From the NCBI GenBank assembly GCA_013399115.1, contig VXAA01000923.1, positions 1,060,084-1,124,083 on the forward strand: a stretch of 64,000 nucleotides of DNA, read 5' to 3'. The DNA is from Anseranas semipalmata (lineage: Eukaryota > Chordata > Aves > Anseriformes > Anseranatidae). A model generated the notes under the pieces. The model did no database searches. It worked only from the letters and a program-made list of their open reading frames with translations, and had not been told where the DNA came from. A program made the translations under genes and the position numbers. Shown here one piece after another: positions 50,021-63,869 of this stretch; the first letter of the stretch is position 1, and each line of letters opens with the position of its first letter.

Positions 50021-51171
50021 ATATTTTTGTGAATACAGATTTTTGCATTTTTGTTTACAGCCAATAAGTGTTTTGATACACATACATCCAATCTATGTAT
50101 AGATTTAAATTATAGATTCAGGTTCAGTACAAAAGTCCATTTAGCTCCTTCTAATGAGGTAGTCCACTTACACTCCTGTGATTCTTTTCTTTTTCATTAA
50201 AAATATATATTTTTAAGCCCATGTAAAAGTTGGATGGACCTTCTTGGTAGCGAATCCAGCCCTAAATTATTACCAACATGTGGTACATCTTCGTAACAGC
50301 TAAAGCAATGGATTTTTGTAGCCCCTGACAATTGTGATGTTTGGTGGTTTCTTGTAGTAATGTATTTTTCTGTTTTTAATGCAGTACTTCTACAGGCACA
50401 ACAGTACTGTTCTATTTTGTAAGATGCTAGTTGTGAAATACAGTTAGTTGCATAAAATGAAAGTCTGATGTGATATCTGAGAACATACATACCTCATTCC
50501 TTGGTGTTGCTGTTTAAACTTTTTAGACATCGAATGTTAATTATAGGCTATTTCAGATGGATAACTACTGACCTGTTTATTATGTATTCTGCTTTATCTT
50601 ACTAAATAGGATGTCTGTTCATTGCAATTACTTGGCCAAATCTTAGTATCTGTAAAACAATGCATTTTAAGGTTCTTAAATGTTTTGGGGGCTGGGCTGG
50701 TGTTCTGAATAACATACACTAGTTTTTAGAAGAAAAATACATGCTTCTCAACTTTATTTTTTTATGTTTTATTTTTAGGTGGGACTATTTGCAGAATATA
50801 CTGATGTAATGGATTACAAGAGAGCTGAAACTGTTTAAAGTAAGCAGTTTAATGATAGAATCTCATTGCAAGATGTTTCATGAAATGTGTTTCTAATTTA
50901 AAATGTAATGAATGCCAACACATTTCAGTATTCCTTGCAAACAAATAATCTATTACCAGTAGTTCACTAAATGGGAAACTTATTTTCATTTAACTTTATG
51001 TGAATAAGCCACCCAGCACTGCCAACAAGAGGTCTCTTTGTATCTTCAGAAATAAGTAGCCATTTGGTTTGGAAGGAAAGGAGGATGGAGGGGATTTTAC
51101 TATGATTCAGCTGTCTCTGGAGAATAATCTCAAAAATATGGTACAACTATAGTTATTATCAAAAAGAAAGC

Positions 51172-51188
51172 AAAAAAAAAAAAAAAAA
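51172..51188. repeat. Poly(A) tract, 17 bases
   Basis: Uninterrupted A run beyond the inferred end of YAF2. Confidence 0.95.
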
Positions 51189-54100
51189 GTCATATGGAAA
51201 TTACTGTTCTTTATGGAATAAGATACAGAAAAGCAATTCCTTACCACAGACATAACAAATGCAATGCAAGACAGCTAGGATCTAAAATTTGAGCTGTGGT
51301 GGTTCTAACTGAAATACTACGTAGCCAGTGTTTACATTGCAGTGATGCCTGTTTTGGCATTAAACAAAGTGAAGATAATTTTTGTTTGTTTGTGATTAAA
51401 GGGATGTGACAATATTGACAGCAGAGTAGACAAATTCTAAGTAGAATATGGCAATTTGACTCTGTTCATAATGTTCTAATTTAAATGAACTCCACTTTCA
51501 TAATTTCTAAATAATTTTGACTTGTAGTAATCCCAAGTCCTTTTTCTAACTGTAAATATATTTAAAAGCATCTTTACTCCATTTATAAATAGTGAAAATT
51601 TAATGTTGTAATGTGTTTTGATTAGCTATTTTACTCTGTGACTGTTCTCTCCATAAGAATTGTTATTTGTTAAATTCTATATATGCACCAGTCTTCAATA
51701 GCCATACATTCTGGGTTGCTCGTGAAATGGTGACCCAACAGAGGCAAGCGTGATAGTGTTCCATGTAAATGAGTTCCTTTATGTGCTGATTGTCTGGCTT
51801 CAGAAAGGAAAAGGGGAAGGAAACGGGGAAAAATGACCTGTAATTAATTCGCTGATAAAGTATATGACAATTCAGTCTTTCATCTTCCTAACTTTACCAC
51901 TAACTATAGGTGGTATAAGGAAAAGAATACACAGTTGTAGACTGTGATCTTTTGTTTTCTTCTGAAATTAAGTTTGCATATTGGAAATAAGCAAAAGTTG
52001 TTCTACTTAGTAGCAAGTTAAAGTATGCCGTATAAATCTTGATTCTAACAGCAGTGATAGCAAAAACAAAAAAGCTCTAAAACTTAAAAATTCTTGATAT
52101 TAAAGGTCTCAAAATTAAGGCTCTGACTGAAGTTTTAAGCTATTACATGTTTCTCTAGATATCTGATGTTTTGTGTCGGATTGTAAAATCTCAGAAAATG
52201 TTTGGGCTTTGTAATTTGTGCACTTTAATTTTTTAATATTATGGATAGCACATTTTTAGGTAGCCATATAAGACAGAATACTTATAATTTATTTCCACCA
52301 GTTCTTTAGAGTGGTCATGCAAGTCTTCTATACTTGACATGTGTATGGCTCTGTATCTTAGGTTATTTAATTTTTCTCTTTCCTGTCTCAAAAGCCTGAC
52401 AGTTTCCCACATTATGCTGATTGACGATTCTTTTGTTATACAGGAGGAATTTGGCATGGAACTATCTATTATGTTCTTCTATGTATATCCAGGGTTCTTT
52501 AACTGTATCTGCATGTTTTTCTCTGTCACATGCCTTTAAGTTGACTCTGCTGCCTATTGCAGTCTGGTTATACTTCCCTTCAAATGTCAGAAACCATGTG
52601 GAAAAGGAGGTGCAACTTAATTGAGTTTCTCCTCCAGCAGTAGCAAGTGCTATACTTGTAAATTTGTCCTGTGCTAACTCAGGAATAAGATAGATATGAT
52701 AAAAAGTTTATGCTGTTTTGGGCTAGTGGACCAGTCAAATATGATATTTTGCAAACACGTTCTTCTATCTTAATGTTAAGATTTGGGTGTGCCGGAAATA
52801 CTGTTTGAGCTTCTGAAGATTTTTCTTACCTGAAATTATGCCCCGACTTATGTCAAAGTAGTCTCAGTTTGAAGGGGTGTAGCCTCACAAATGAGCAAAA
52901 GTTGTATCATAAAATCAGTCAAACTGGGGAGAGCTCCGTTGGGTTTCTTTTGTACTGTCAAAATTCCAACAAGAGGAGAAAGGAATTTAAGATATCTGTC
53001 TAAGACAACAATCAGATTGGTTTGATGGCTAAAGAAAAAAAGCTTGTTTTAATAAGAATTTACAGAATTTAACTATTAAAATAAAAAGTACTTCACAAGT
53101 TAATCACATATCAGTACTTTGCAGAAAGTATTGCAACTTCTTGTCGAGATGGATATGGATGGAGTAGATGGTGCAACAGCAAAGGATGGCTGTACTCTTG
53201 CTAGTAAATGGTACTATCCAACAGAAAGTGACTTGCTGAAGACATTGTGCAGGAGAATTGTGATATGGACAAAGCCTACGAGTCCAGGTGTACTCCTCTC
53301 TGCCTAAAGTATACCGTTGGTTTCAAACAGTGAAAGAAAATGCATCAAACAAATAAATTGGCTACAGATCCTGGAGTTTTATTAACGTGGGAGCTGTTTA
53401 CAGTTTCTGTTTAACTGTATAGGTGAAAAATAATGTACCACCGCTGTATAATACTTCATCCCTCAAAAGATGTTTTCCATCCTAATCTTGCCCCTTTTAT
53501 TATGGGATACAGACAAAAGTCATCTGAAATAACTTGCTCTGTCCACTGACACAGGGAGTTGTAAGAGCAGACCGTTTAATGTGCACAGGAAGTTTTAGCT
53601 TTACTTTTAAGGTGCTAAACATGGAAGATGAAGGACGAAAGTGTATTCCATAGCTCAAATGAGTATTACTCAGAATAGTCACAACAGATTGCTGTGCCAT
53701 TTTGGGTTTGTAAAAGACAATAATCACTCCTTCTTATATATGTTTAAGAAGAAAATGACCACCAGAAAAGATACTGTTCTGGTAACAATAATTTAAAGAA
53801 TAGTTCCAAGATATTATTTATTTTGTGGAGAGCATGGTATATCTTGATGGAGGTAGGAATATATGAGCAAGACATCCTTCAGGAACGTGTTTTCAAGATC
53901 TAGACCACTTGAATACATCTTTAATTACACTGTTCTCTTTGTATAAATATTGATCTTAGTCAAAGTGCTTGCAAAGTGAACAAGCTCCCTTAAACTTAAA
54001 ATCTTAAGAAATGTTGCTTTAGACTAATAGAGCTCTAATTTACAGTGGGGATATTGAGAAGATGACTGAGGAAAGGAGCATACTAATCTGTTTTTGCATA

Positions 54101-56594
54101 ACCTGCTAACCACGTGCTGTTAATGTTCCTCTTGTGTGAAGAAGTAAAAGTGTACTCAAGAACAAAGCATATGTAACCAGTGCTAATGGAATCTGGCTCT
54201 CTACCCGCTTCCCAAGCTTACTAGATTCACAAGCTGCAAACTCTTTTGGTTCAAAGGCAGTCACAGGCACTAGAAAAGGATGGAGTTGTTCAGTCCCTTA
54301 GCATCAGTAAGTTAGGCCAAGTCAGCAGGCAGGGCAAGATTCTACTTTCTGAATACCCACTTTGGGAATACAGAGATTAGTTTGGGATTTATAGGCATCT
54401 AATACATTATCTACCATCCCCGAGCATGAAATACTCTTGTTTCAAGCTGATATTTCTTTGCAAAGAATGAATCAAAATGCTTTAACGCTAAGTCCAGTTC
54501 TTGATGGCACGGATCTCTAAGTAAAAAGTCTGCCATCTGATGGATCATCTCTTACCGTAACAGCCTTCAGCTGTGAATTAATCTAAGCAAGGGAAGTCTC
54601 TTAAGATTACATGTATTTGTCGAGACTCACTAGTCCCACCTCTAAAGGGAACACAGAATTTTTATTCCTCCTGTCTTTATTTTTTTGAAGTACATCTATA
54701 GTGTAAGTGGATGCAGTGAGTTTGTAATAATTTATTATGCCTGCTTTTGTAAGTAGGGAATTTGACTGCTGTTCCCAGTTCTTCAGCTGTATCTTGGTTT
54801 CTGTAAGACCAGCAACGGTATGTGGAGCTTGGAGGTCATCTATCAGTTTTGTCAGGTGCCCGTGTTTCTGCATAATTGACTTACTGGAGAGATTCTTGCT
54901 GAACAAACTTACACCAATCCTGTACCATTCAAGCATTCTGGCTGAGGTAGCTGGCATTCTGGGATGCCAATTACTGGTCTTCACATCTATATTTCTGCAA
55001 AGGGTCTGATTCTACTGTTGTGAGGTTTCCAAATGCAGAAGAATAAGCAAAATGCTTTCCAACTGATGGAGGTGTAACACTGCCAGGTAACTAGATCTGA
55101 AGGTTTTTTACAAGCTACAAGAAAATGTGCTTGGTGCTGGCTGGAGAAAGCGATCCATGGAGGAGCATGCACAGATACTGAGGACTACATTTCCTGCAGA
55201 AATTCTGAGTAGGCAGCTGCTGTTCCTAAAATGTAAAACAATTTCAAAAACCCTCAGTCCAACAAAAAGACAGAGGATAAGAGGAAAAAAGAACAAAGAA
55301 AATGTATTTTCAGAATAATACCTAGAAGAGCCACTACATAATGGCTTCTTCTTGAGTACAGTGTTCCCTTCTCTGTGTACTGTACTGGAAGTAGGCAGTA
55401 TCTCGCACTTCTTATAGGTGTGTTTTGCTCTATAATTCTTGATACCTGTTGGTTCAGTGACTTTTGGCCAAAAGACAGATGTAGGTTTTTGTGAATTTCA
55501 TATTAAATTCCATGAACATTTCTCTCTTGGGTACAAGTCATGTATTGAAAAGGCAGTAGTTTTGGTTAGAGTTGATCAGGAACAAAAGAGCTTCCTCTTG
55601 TGTGTTTAGATACTACCCAGTTTTAGAGGGTCTGATTCCTGGACAACTAGAAAAAGGGTAACTTTATGTTGAAAAGGTAGTAAGAACCCAGACTAGAATA
55701 GATGTGGCTTCTGAAAAGAGTATTGTGGCCAGTAGTTCATATGGCTATTTTCAGTGATTATTCCACACCTTAGCTGGTTAATCTTGACGTGTTGATAGGG
55801 CACCCTCACAGACAAATCAAAACTACCAACAGCACTGTCAGATGCTCTTAAAATTTACTAAGTGCCTTATACAGAGCATCAATGAGGCAATGATTCAATT
55901 GAAAGGAAGTTTGATAAGAGATTTACTCCTCTGGATGGAGTCACAGGTTATCAGTTGTAACTAAGGTAATGTTCCTAGTTATAACATTAGAATCTTATAT
56001 TTTATTGCTCATACGATAAGAAACAGTCCAGAAATTTCTGAGGCTTTCAGCTTGTAAAACATAAAATCTTTGGAGGAGATCTTTTTTCTTCTAGTCAGCT
56101 GTGATAGCCTGCTGGAATATCACAGAAGTGAATAAAACTTCTGAGTATTTTTGGATGCTTTCACACTTCTCAATTTCCGAATCGAGGGTAGTACTGCCTT
56201 TCCTGGGAAAGAGTACGTAAGTTGGTTTTATTCATAGGGTTTTTGTTTATCTAACAGTAGTTTTTAAGGGTTTTATTGTCAGAAAAAGGGCTTGTTATTT
56301 TGAAAATAAAAATTTTACCTGCCAGGTGTCTTCCCCAAAATGAGTAAGTGCCTTTTCTGTTCTGACTCTTAGAAGTATTTACTTTGTCAGATTGAACCTG
56401 AATGTCCAGGATAAACCAACTGAGTAGTGAGTGTTACCAATGGCTTGAAATCCTTTCACTGAAAGAACAAGAGACAGAATGTAAGCCACTTGAATTATTT
56501 TGAGACCTGATGTTATCAGAAGTTTTATAACCGCATATGAATAGTATACTTCTAAGAACAATGCAACTTTTCAGGAACTTGATGTTGATTAGGA

Positions 56595-56639
56595 AATAAA
56601 TATTTATTAAAATAAGTATATTAAATAAATATTTATTTA
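56595..56639. repeat. Two copies of an AT palindrome
   Basis: AATAAATATTTATT occurs at 56595-56608 and again at 56624-56637. The second copy extends to an 18-base perfect palindrome at 56622-56639. Each copy is self-complementary and the two can pair with each other. They include UAUUUAUU-type AU-rich elements. Confidence 0.9.
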
Positions 56640-57055
56640 CCAGTTTAAGTAAGATAAAATGTTACACCACGGGGGCAACAGTCTTGCTGTTAGCAGTCCT
56701 GACTACTTAATGAAAAGTAAAACTGAGGCCCTGAACTCTGACTGTAAAAGAATGCATTTGGTGAGAGATTGGGACTGTGAATCTTAGGTCCACATTCTAA
56801 TAAAGTAATTCTTCCCACCTAAGTTTTTGCCAATTTTCAAACAGGAAAGAAGGCATGAGCAGATATCAGTAAGAGGACCTCTGGTTTTATTGGTGCTGCT
56901 TCCTATCTCTAGAGGATTTTTTTTTTTTAACTTAGCTCAGGACTGGTACAGCTGAAAGTATATTTTCCCTTCATTCTTAAGCCTAGATTTTGAATGGAGT
57001 TTCTCTGAGACACTTTTGTAGTGAAATCGTATTCCCTACGAACATTGAAGACAAA

Positions 57056-57061
57056 AATAAA
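57056..57061 (+). terminator. Candidate distal poly(A) signal (AATAAA)
   Basis: An AATAAA followed about 20 bases later by the GT-rich stretch TTGTGTGTGGTTG and a T run, a textbook layout for cleavage and polyadenylation on the plus strand. It lies 8.2 kb past the YAF2 stop codon, so it could end an extended 3' UTR or an unrelated transcript. Confidence 0.4.
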
Positions 57062-59937
57062 CATCTCTGTGAACAAAAGATTGTGTGTGGTTGTAATTTT
57101 TTAATATATAAATTTTGTTACAAAAATTCTAAAGGTAGCTTAAGCCAAATGTAACCATTATATCGGTCAACACTTAAAAGGTCTCTATGTAGCAGTCAGA
57201 AAATACAGTTTACATCATGAGATGCTACAACTTTCCTGTCTGGTAAACTATGTTCCATTCCAGTTAAACACTCCTTTAAATAAAGATGGCAATATGTTGC
57301 ATTTGGCCAAAGTGCATGTGTAGTAACCTATTAAGACACTGCCTTAAACTGACCTCTTCCTGACTTCAGTTCAAAGACATTATTGAATGAGTTAAAATTC
57401 TGAAAGCTGAGGGGAAGGGGCTGGAAAGAAAGAAAGGGTAGGAATCACAGTGCAAAGATAGTTTTCCAGAATAAATGCCACACAGTCAGTGACAATGGGG
57501 TTGTTTAAAAATGAACCATTCTATAGTTATTTCACAATTTTTGATAAACATACAATTAGTTTCAGATGACCATAAATAGATGTGTTTGAAGCCCAGAGTA
57601 GTGACACATATTTAAATGCCTTCCCCAGGAATAAAGTAATACTTCTTACCTGTGAAGAATCTGACAAGAAAGTATTTTCAGTGAAAATGATTGTGGGTGC
57701 ACTATATTCAATCTTGACTGGCAGTGGTGATGCTTAGGATGTATCATGATAAATGGTGAATAAAATAATTAAATTGTTCAGAATCCTTCTCAGAACGTGT
57801 AACTTGTACTGGCTAGGAAAAAGTGCAAGAAATGGAAGTATACAACTTGGGAATAAGTTGTAGCAGATTGTCAGACAGGGAATCATCTACTCTCAAAGTG
57901 CCAGGTGTGCTCTGCTAATTTACTGGCATGGGTGATTCATTATCCCTCTGAGTTGTGATGGAAGTTGATCTACTCTTTCAAGTGCTGCTTCCAAGGCAAG
58001 AAACTATGAAAACATATGTGTTTGCAAATGAAAGTAACAACTGAGGTGAGAAGCTTGAGAAGGCTTACTCTAAGAAGACTTCATCTCATTGTATATGCAG
58101 CTATTCTTTTTTTTTTTTCTTTTACTAAAGCAGATTCTTAATAAAGAAAAAAAAGTGGTCTGCATGGGTTGTCTCAAGTTATTTTCAAGCTATGTACAGT
58201 TCCAGTGTTCAATTCTGTCTGAATTGTTTGTCATTTCTGTTGCTTTGCAGCATGAGGCTGAGATCCTACGAGCCATTGTTGAAAGAAGCTGGTTCCTTCA
58301 TAAAGACAGTCAGAGTTTCCCATTTGTGTAGCAGGTGACTGAAGTGTTGGCCATGAACATACACGCTCATCCTCACTCCATGTAGGCAATATATGAGGCT
58401 GATGCATCCTCAGGTGCAGAGTGCTTGTAAAGTCATCTTGTGAGTGTTGGGTATAATCCCAAAGTGCAGGTAGCATGTGGCGGCAAACCCTTGACATAAA
58501 TACCAAGCTCGGTATTAGCAGAACTACTGACTTGTACAACAGACAGTGATCTTCAATGCATTTGAGATGAAATTGGCATCAGATACCAGAATGGGGCTAT
58601 TGTCACTAATTAAGGGACTCTAATTTATTCCACTTACTTGTCTGTTTTAGAAGAACAGAAGGAATTCGAAAGAGGAGACCAAGTTGTAAAGCCCTTCTGC
58701 CACCCTTCCATTCATTTTTTCTCTTCTGTTGACTGTTTAGTAAGTCCACTACACAATTATGGGTCTGAAGATTGAAACAAATTTCTTGAATTCCACACAC
58801 ATGTTTTGGCAGCCATGGGAGATCACAGCATTCCATTTGTGCCTGGTGCCTGGAGATAGCTTAGTACAGCGTCCAGTTACATTTTACTCTTTCTTGACCT
58901 GAAAGAAAATAAACGAGTAAAAGAAATACATCTTTCTGAAATTAAAGATGAAGGATGAGTGAAGTAATTTCTTAGAGCTGTCAGGAGTCAGCTATGCTTG
59001 AAGGTGTCAGATGTTTGGGGCTGGAAGTTCTGGGCAGCACAGTATCCCCACTGCTCACTGCCTCGGCTCCCTGTCGTGCAGCAGGACAGTTTGCAAATGC
59101 AATTCTAATGACACCGGAGATGATCAGTGTCATTTCTGTGTGCTCCAGTGCAGTGGCACGGGGCTGCGAAAGGCAAGCTGACTGCTCACGGTAACTGCTT
59201 CTGTGAACATCTATTGACCAAGTATATTTGGTGCCTAAGCCCGTTACGTGCCTTAGGCATTTGTTACATGGCTGCGCTATGCGGTTTTAAAAGGGGCAGT
59301 CAGTACAAAAGGAAGTATTAGCTTCTTCCTGATATTTAAAGCAGTAAATGCTTTAAACAGCTAGTACTTTTGACTGATCTAATCTGTTTTTTGAATTAGT
59401 AATTTTGGCAATAAAGCAACCCCTTGAGAACAGGATGTGGAGAGACCAACATTGGGACTTTGTTTCTCTATCCTTGACATGTCTCCTCCACTGGTTTCAG
59501 TGTTAAACCCTACTTGCAGAGGAGCAGGGAGTTAAGCGAAATAAAAAGACAAACTAACAAGATGGCTTGGCCAGAAACTGACAAAATAAATCAAATCATC
59601 ACGTGGCTTGACTAACTGACTGCTTTCCAAAACCTCCCCTTACTGAATGACTGGTTGTCATCTTCCCATTCCAGGTTATGCTGCTTTTTTGAAACAGGGG
59701 CAGCTGGCTACCTGCCTCACTGCCTCTAGTGTATCTGGCTTGCGCTGCTGAACAGCTTTCAGAGTCCCTGGCAACTCTCCTAAGCCTCTGTTTCCTCTTT
59801 TCAGAGCAGCTGGTGGTTGTCATCTAACATTTTCATGTTAGCTGTTTGCTAGATGCAGTTTGACTCTCGTGGCCGTGCAGGCTTTTTGCGCTTTGTGAAT
59901 AAATGAGTAAAACATGTAAAATATTTTATATCAAATG

Positions 59938-59967
59938 TGAAATAAATAAATATATAAATAAAAAAGC
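59938..59967. repeat. AATA-rich tract with several AATAAA hexamers
   Basis: Degenerate AAATA repeats give overlapping AATAAA motifs, followed by GGTTTGTGGTCTG. Probably a simple repeat, though a poly(A) function on the plus strand is possible. Confidence 0.5.
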
Positions 59968-62589
59968 GGTTTGTGGTCTGAGGATCTCATGAGTTAATGT
60001 GTTCCTTCTGAAAAAGGGTCTTCAAAAAAGAGAGTAGGATGAGCGTACTTATTACAAGTAGCACGAATTTGCTGTGTGGAGTCTGCACTGTTACTGTAAA
60101 GTGGAAACTGTGGAAAATACCTTGCAGGATTAATTTCAGATTAGGTGATGTACTTCATCTTAAAAATTGAGCCACAAAGCTATAATGCAAAGATACTATT
60201 GTGTGTGTTTAGTCAGTAAATGTTTGTTCAATTTAAAAAAAATAATGACAGTGAATTGTAGAAACTTAAAGACCCTGATCAGGGTGTCAGGGGACTCAAA
60301 GCACTTGATGCCGTAGCAAACCATAGCAGGACAAGTTAAGGTGTTTTAACTGGAGTATTTATACATAGGAAAACAAACAAACAAACCAAAAAAACAACCA
60401 TAAAGCCAAGCCTGCTTGCTTTATTTCTATGTTTCCATACATGGTACATATTTGCATAAGTAGGTAAGTTTGCTTTGACTCCTTCCAGGAGTATTTTAAA
60501 CACAAATAGCTGTGCCAGATAGTCCTTGGAGAATTTTAGATGAGGCAAAAGCCCAACACTGAGAATCGCCTTTGGACTGATGTTTTGGAGCTCCCTATTT
60601 AGAAAACTTTACAGGAAAAGAAAATCTTTGACACACAAATACAGAAAAATATGTAAAATGAAAATTCTCTTTACACTCTCAGAAAGTATTCTTTCTGCCT
60701 TTTTAATGGAGGAGAGCATTAAAAATTGTACTAGGCTACATATATAGATACATACTTATTTACTGAAGACAAGGAAATTGAACTTCCTTAAGAGGAACAA
60801 TACAGGTATTTTGACTCTTTCTGTTTAATAGCTTACAGTTGTTCCTAGAGGGTTTTAAAGTAAATTGTACTATTGATAAAATAATTTATTCAAACTGGAA
60901 GAAACCAGGGAATGTTTTAAAGTATCACATCAGTTCCCAAACTGTTTACAATGCAGTTTACTTAATTTTGTGTACTATTGTCCTCAGGTACGTATATTCC
61001 TGATACCAAGAGTAATTGCAAAATATTAAAAGCTGCTGCTTATAGGCTAAGTAGGTTAAACAGACACTACGGTGCAAACCAATGAGAACTAAAAAGGGAA
61101 GGAATGAGTGAACACAATAATATTTTGGTAATCACTGAAAATTGGTTTTGAGAATTTCTATTAACTTTTTTTTTTTTAACATTGGGGGCTGATGTAGGGA
61201 AATTTGAAGAGTAGATACTGTAGGAGTGGAAGGCAGCTGTACCAAACTAAATCCTTGTCTTAAAAATGAATTTGGAGGAAAGAAAAATGTCTGGCAGCAA
61301 CAGAAAAGGGACATTACACCAAGAAGCCTGATGACACCATATGCACAACACATGGCAGTAAAGCAGCTCACCCTCACTTACCAACCTTACAATCTATCAT
61401 AGCGAGGTGTTGACACTGCAGGTTGTACAAAAGGGCATGTGAACATCAAAGGAAATGTCTTTGCCTTTGAAAAACCCTTAGCTGGTCTGCACGCTTGGCA
61501 GCATTGACACAAATCTGTCAGCGCAGAATTTTATTGCTTTGCCAACTTAACTAATGGTTTAACTTCCTGAAAGAACAAACCCAGAAGAAATGATACAAAT
61601 GCATCCGATTAGGACTGGGCTTTTTAATTAGCAGAAAGTCTGAGTGGAAATTGATTTCTCTCTTTGTTCTCTCAGTTGCATCAGATAGTACCCTTCCTTA
61701 GCTGTGAATATATACATATTTCAATTTAAGTTGATCTAATTTATCTCTTGACCTAATGAGTAGTTAGAATTTTGGTTTAATTTTCTGGCGTGCACCAACT
61801 GCTTTTATGGCCTTTGAACATTTTACGGAACTGTAAGGTTATTTATTCTTTTAAAAAGAAGCATTTTGCCTTTTATCAGACCAACTAACAGTTAGATTTT
61901 GTGGTCACTGTCAGTAAATACTCCTTTGTATCTCTCCACTCTGACTCACACATTGCTATGAATTTGCCTTTAAAATTGTCCACCTCCCACCACATATCTC
62001 AGACTTCCGATTATTTTCTTCAACTATTTTTATGCATCAGTCTGTAAAATATATTATCAGCCTCTTCTCTTCTTGTTTCTTATCCATGCTGTGATCTCTT
62101 GTATTAATCAGTAAAGCTCTCCTCAGCAATAAGGGCAAGAAGTCAGGGCTTCATTTATTCATGAAAAATGTTTTTTATTACCTGCCATATGGACTTGCTA
62201 GTATACATCAGGGTTGTGAAATGGGATAGTGAGTGACACAGGTCAGCATGCAGATACACAGTGAGAGCAACGCACCAGGTTTTGATAACAAACACAAATA
62301 CAGGAAAGCTGGCAGAGTGGCGGAGTTCGTGCACTGATGAGGAGGAACAAAGCATGGAGGAACAGAAAACGTGAGGAGCAGAAAGCCCAGCTACAACTTT
62401 ACGTGGCACATTCAGAGCTGTTTTTTTTTTCTGTCATGCATGATAGCACACGGACCTCAGTAACATAAATTTCCCGTAGCAAATTCTTTTTAGAGAATCC
62501 TTTTTCCAAATTCTTGCTTATTTCATCTGTGACTCTCCCAATGAGTCCATCCCTCATGAGGTCCCTTCATCACCCTGCCATCTTTGGCC

Positions 62590-63228
62590 ATGAATTGTGC
62601 GCTTGTGCCCTTGTCGCTAAGAAGGCCAACAGTGTTCTTGGCTGTGTTAACCAAAGTATTGCCAGCAGGTCAAGAGGGGGGATCCTTTCCCTCTGCTCAG
62701 CATTGGTGAGGCTGCGCCTGGAGAGCTGGGTCCAGTTCTGCCCCCCTGCAGCACAAGAGAGACATGGACATAGTGGGGAGAGCCCAACAAGGGGCCATGA
62801 AGATCTTTAACGGACTGAAGCATCTCTCCTCTGAGAAGAGGCTGAGAGAGCTGGGACTGTTCAGTCGGGAGAAGAGGAGGTTCGGGGGGATCTCATTAAT
62901 AAATACCTGAGGGGAGGGCGCAAAGAGGATGGAGCCAGGCTCTTTTCAGCAGTGCCCAGTGCCAGGACAAGAAGCAATGGGCCCAAAATGGAACACAGAA
63001 GGTTCCCTCACCACCAGGCAGCACTGCTGTGCTGTGCAGGTGCCTGAGCACTGGCACAGGCTGCCCAGAGAGGCTGTGGGGTCTCCTCCTTGGAGATCTT
63101 CAAAACCCGCCTGGACGTGGTGCTGGGCACCCTGCTCTGGGTGTCCCTGCTTGAGCAGGGGGCTGGACCAGATGGCATCCAGAGGTCCCTTCCAACCTCA
63201 GCCATTCTGCAATTCTGCGATTCTGTGA
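62590..63228 (+). mobile_element. CR1 LINE, 5'-truncated copy
   Basis: About 640 bp of CR1 in the plus orientation. It contains the end of the reverse-transcriptase ORF (AAGGCCAACAGTG...GTCAAGAGGGG, then GCGCCTGGAGAGCTGGGTCC), the GAAGAGGCTGAGAGAGCTGG segment, and the 3' UTR (GGTCCCTTCCAACCTC). It ends with three octamers, ATTCTGCA, ATTCTGCG and ATTCTGTG, at 63204-63227. Frameshifts break the ORF, so the copy is dead. Its open frames are repeat-derived. Confidence 0.93.
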
Positions 63229-63869
63229 ATTCTCATCATTGCTCCTCATCCTCCCTGGTTCTTTACTTTTCTTAGATTCTTCTTCTTTTCTCAGTTTCTA
63301 TTTCCCTACTTGTATTTCCTAATGATCATCCTGATATCTATACTCCAAATGTAGCTGAGTATCCAATACAAGGGCCACCTTTGTTTGTGGGGGCTTTAAA
63401 CACAGCCAAAACAAGCAGTAAGCTGTAGCTGAGGTTTTACAGACATTTACTACAACATACACCTCCTGTCCCACAATATATAATCTAATGTATCACCTAT
63501 TTTTTTTAGCTTTATTGTAAATCAGATTGGCGCTTTTTGTTAAGATTCACTCTGCACGCTCAGATTGCACCTTGATGAGGAGAAAGGGCGTATGTGTAAC
63601 GGAGCACAAGGGAATATCGTTGCAAAAGGCAATTGTGTGCAAGCCAAGGACACCACAGCAGGAACCCTGGCCTGCTGACGGCTGTGGGAGAAAGCCTTGC
63701 CCTCGCGGGTCTTTGGCCTCTTCTGCCCTTGGTGGAGACCAGGCGAGACACAAAGCCGTGTGCCACGCCTGCGGACTTGCAGCTTGCAAGGCCAGGCCAA
63801 GGCATCCGCCTGGGCCGCTTCTTCTCTCGGCCTCTTCACAGGCAGGCAGCAGGGAGGGCTGTCAGGGAG

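Larger units (their letters stand above)
48841..50045 (+). other. YAF2: YAF2 3' UTR (proximal, inferred end)
   Basis: AT-rich sequence without coding signal follows the stop codon. Poly(A) signals at 49387 and 50015 each have T- or GT-rich downstream sequence, and the second has the better downstream element. The UTR contains several ATTTA motifs. The true end could be further downstream, because more AATAAA hexamers follow. Confidence 0.6.
50046..62589. other. AT-rich interval between YAF2 and the right-hand CR1
   Basis: No recognisable gene or known repeat was found in this 12.5 kb. It contains short homopolymers (for example 17 A at 51172-51188), a pair of palindromes at 56595-56639, an isolated strong-looking poly(A) signal at 57056 and an AATAAA cluster near 59940. 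Minus-strand open frames at 52239-55172 look protein-like but match no family I know. The interval may be extended YAF2 3' UTR in its first part and intergenic DNA after that. Confidence 0.5.

Noticed and set aside
58231..58836. Protein-like frames of 102 and 76 codons on the minus strand
   Set aside because: They are in different phases, with open pieces on the plus strand too, no recognised family, and lengths expected by chance.
62514..63228. Open frames of about 60-99 codons on both strands
   Set aside because: They are within or overlap the CR1 copy, with frameshifts; repeat-derived.
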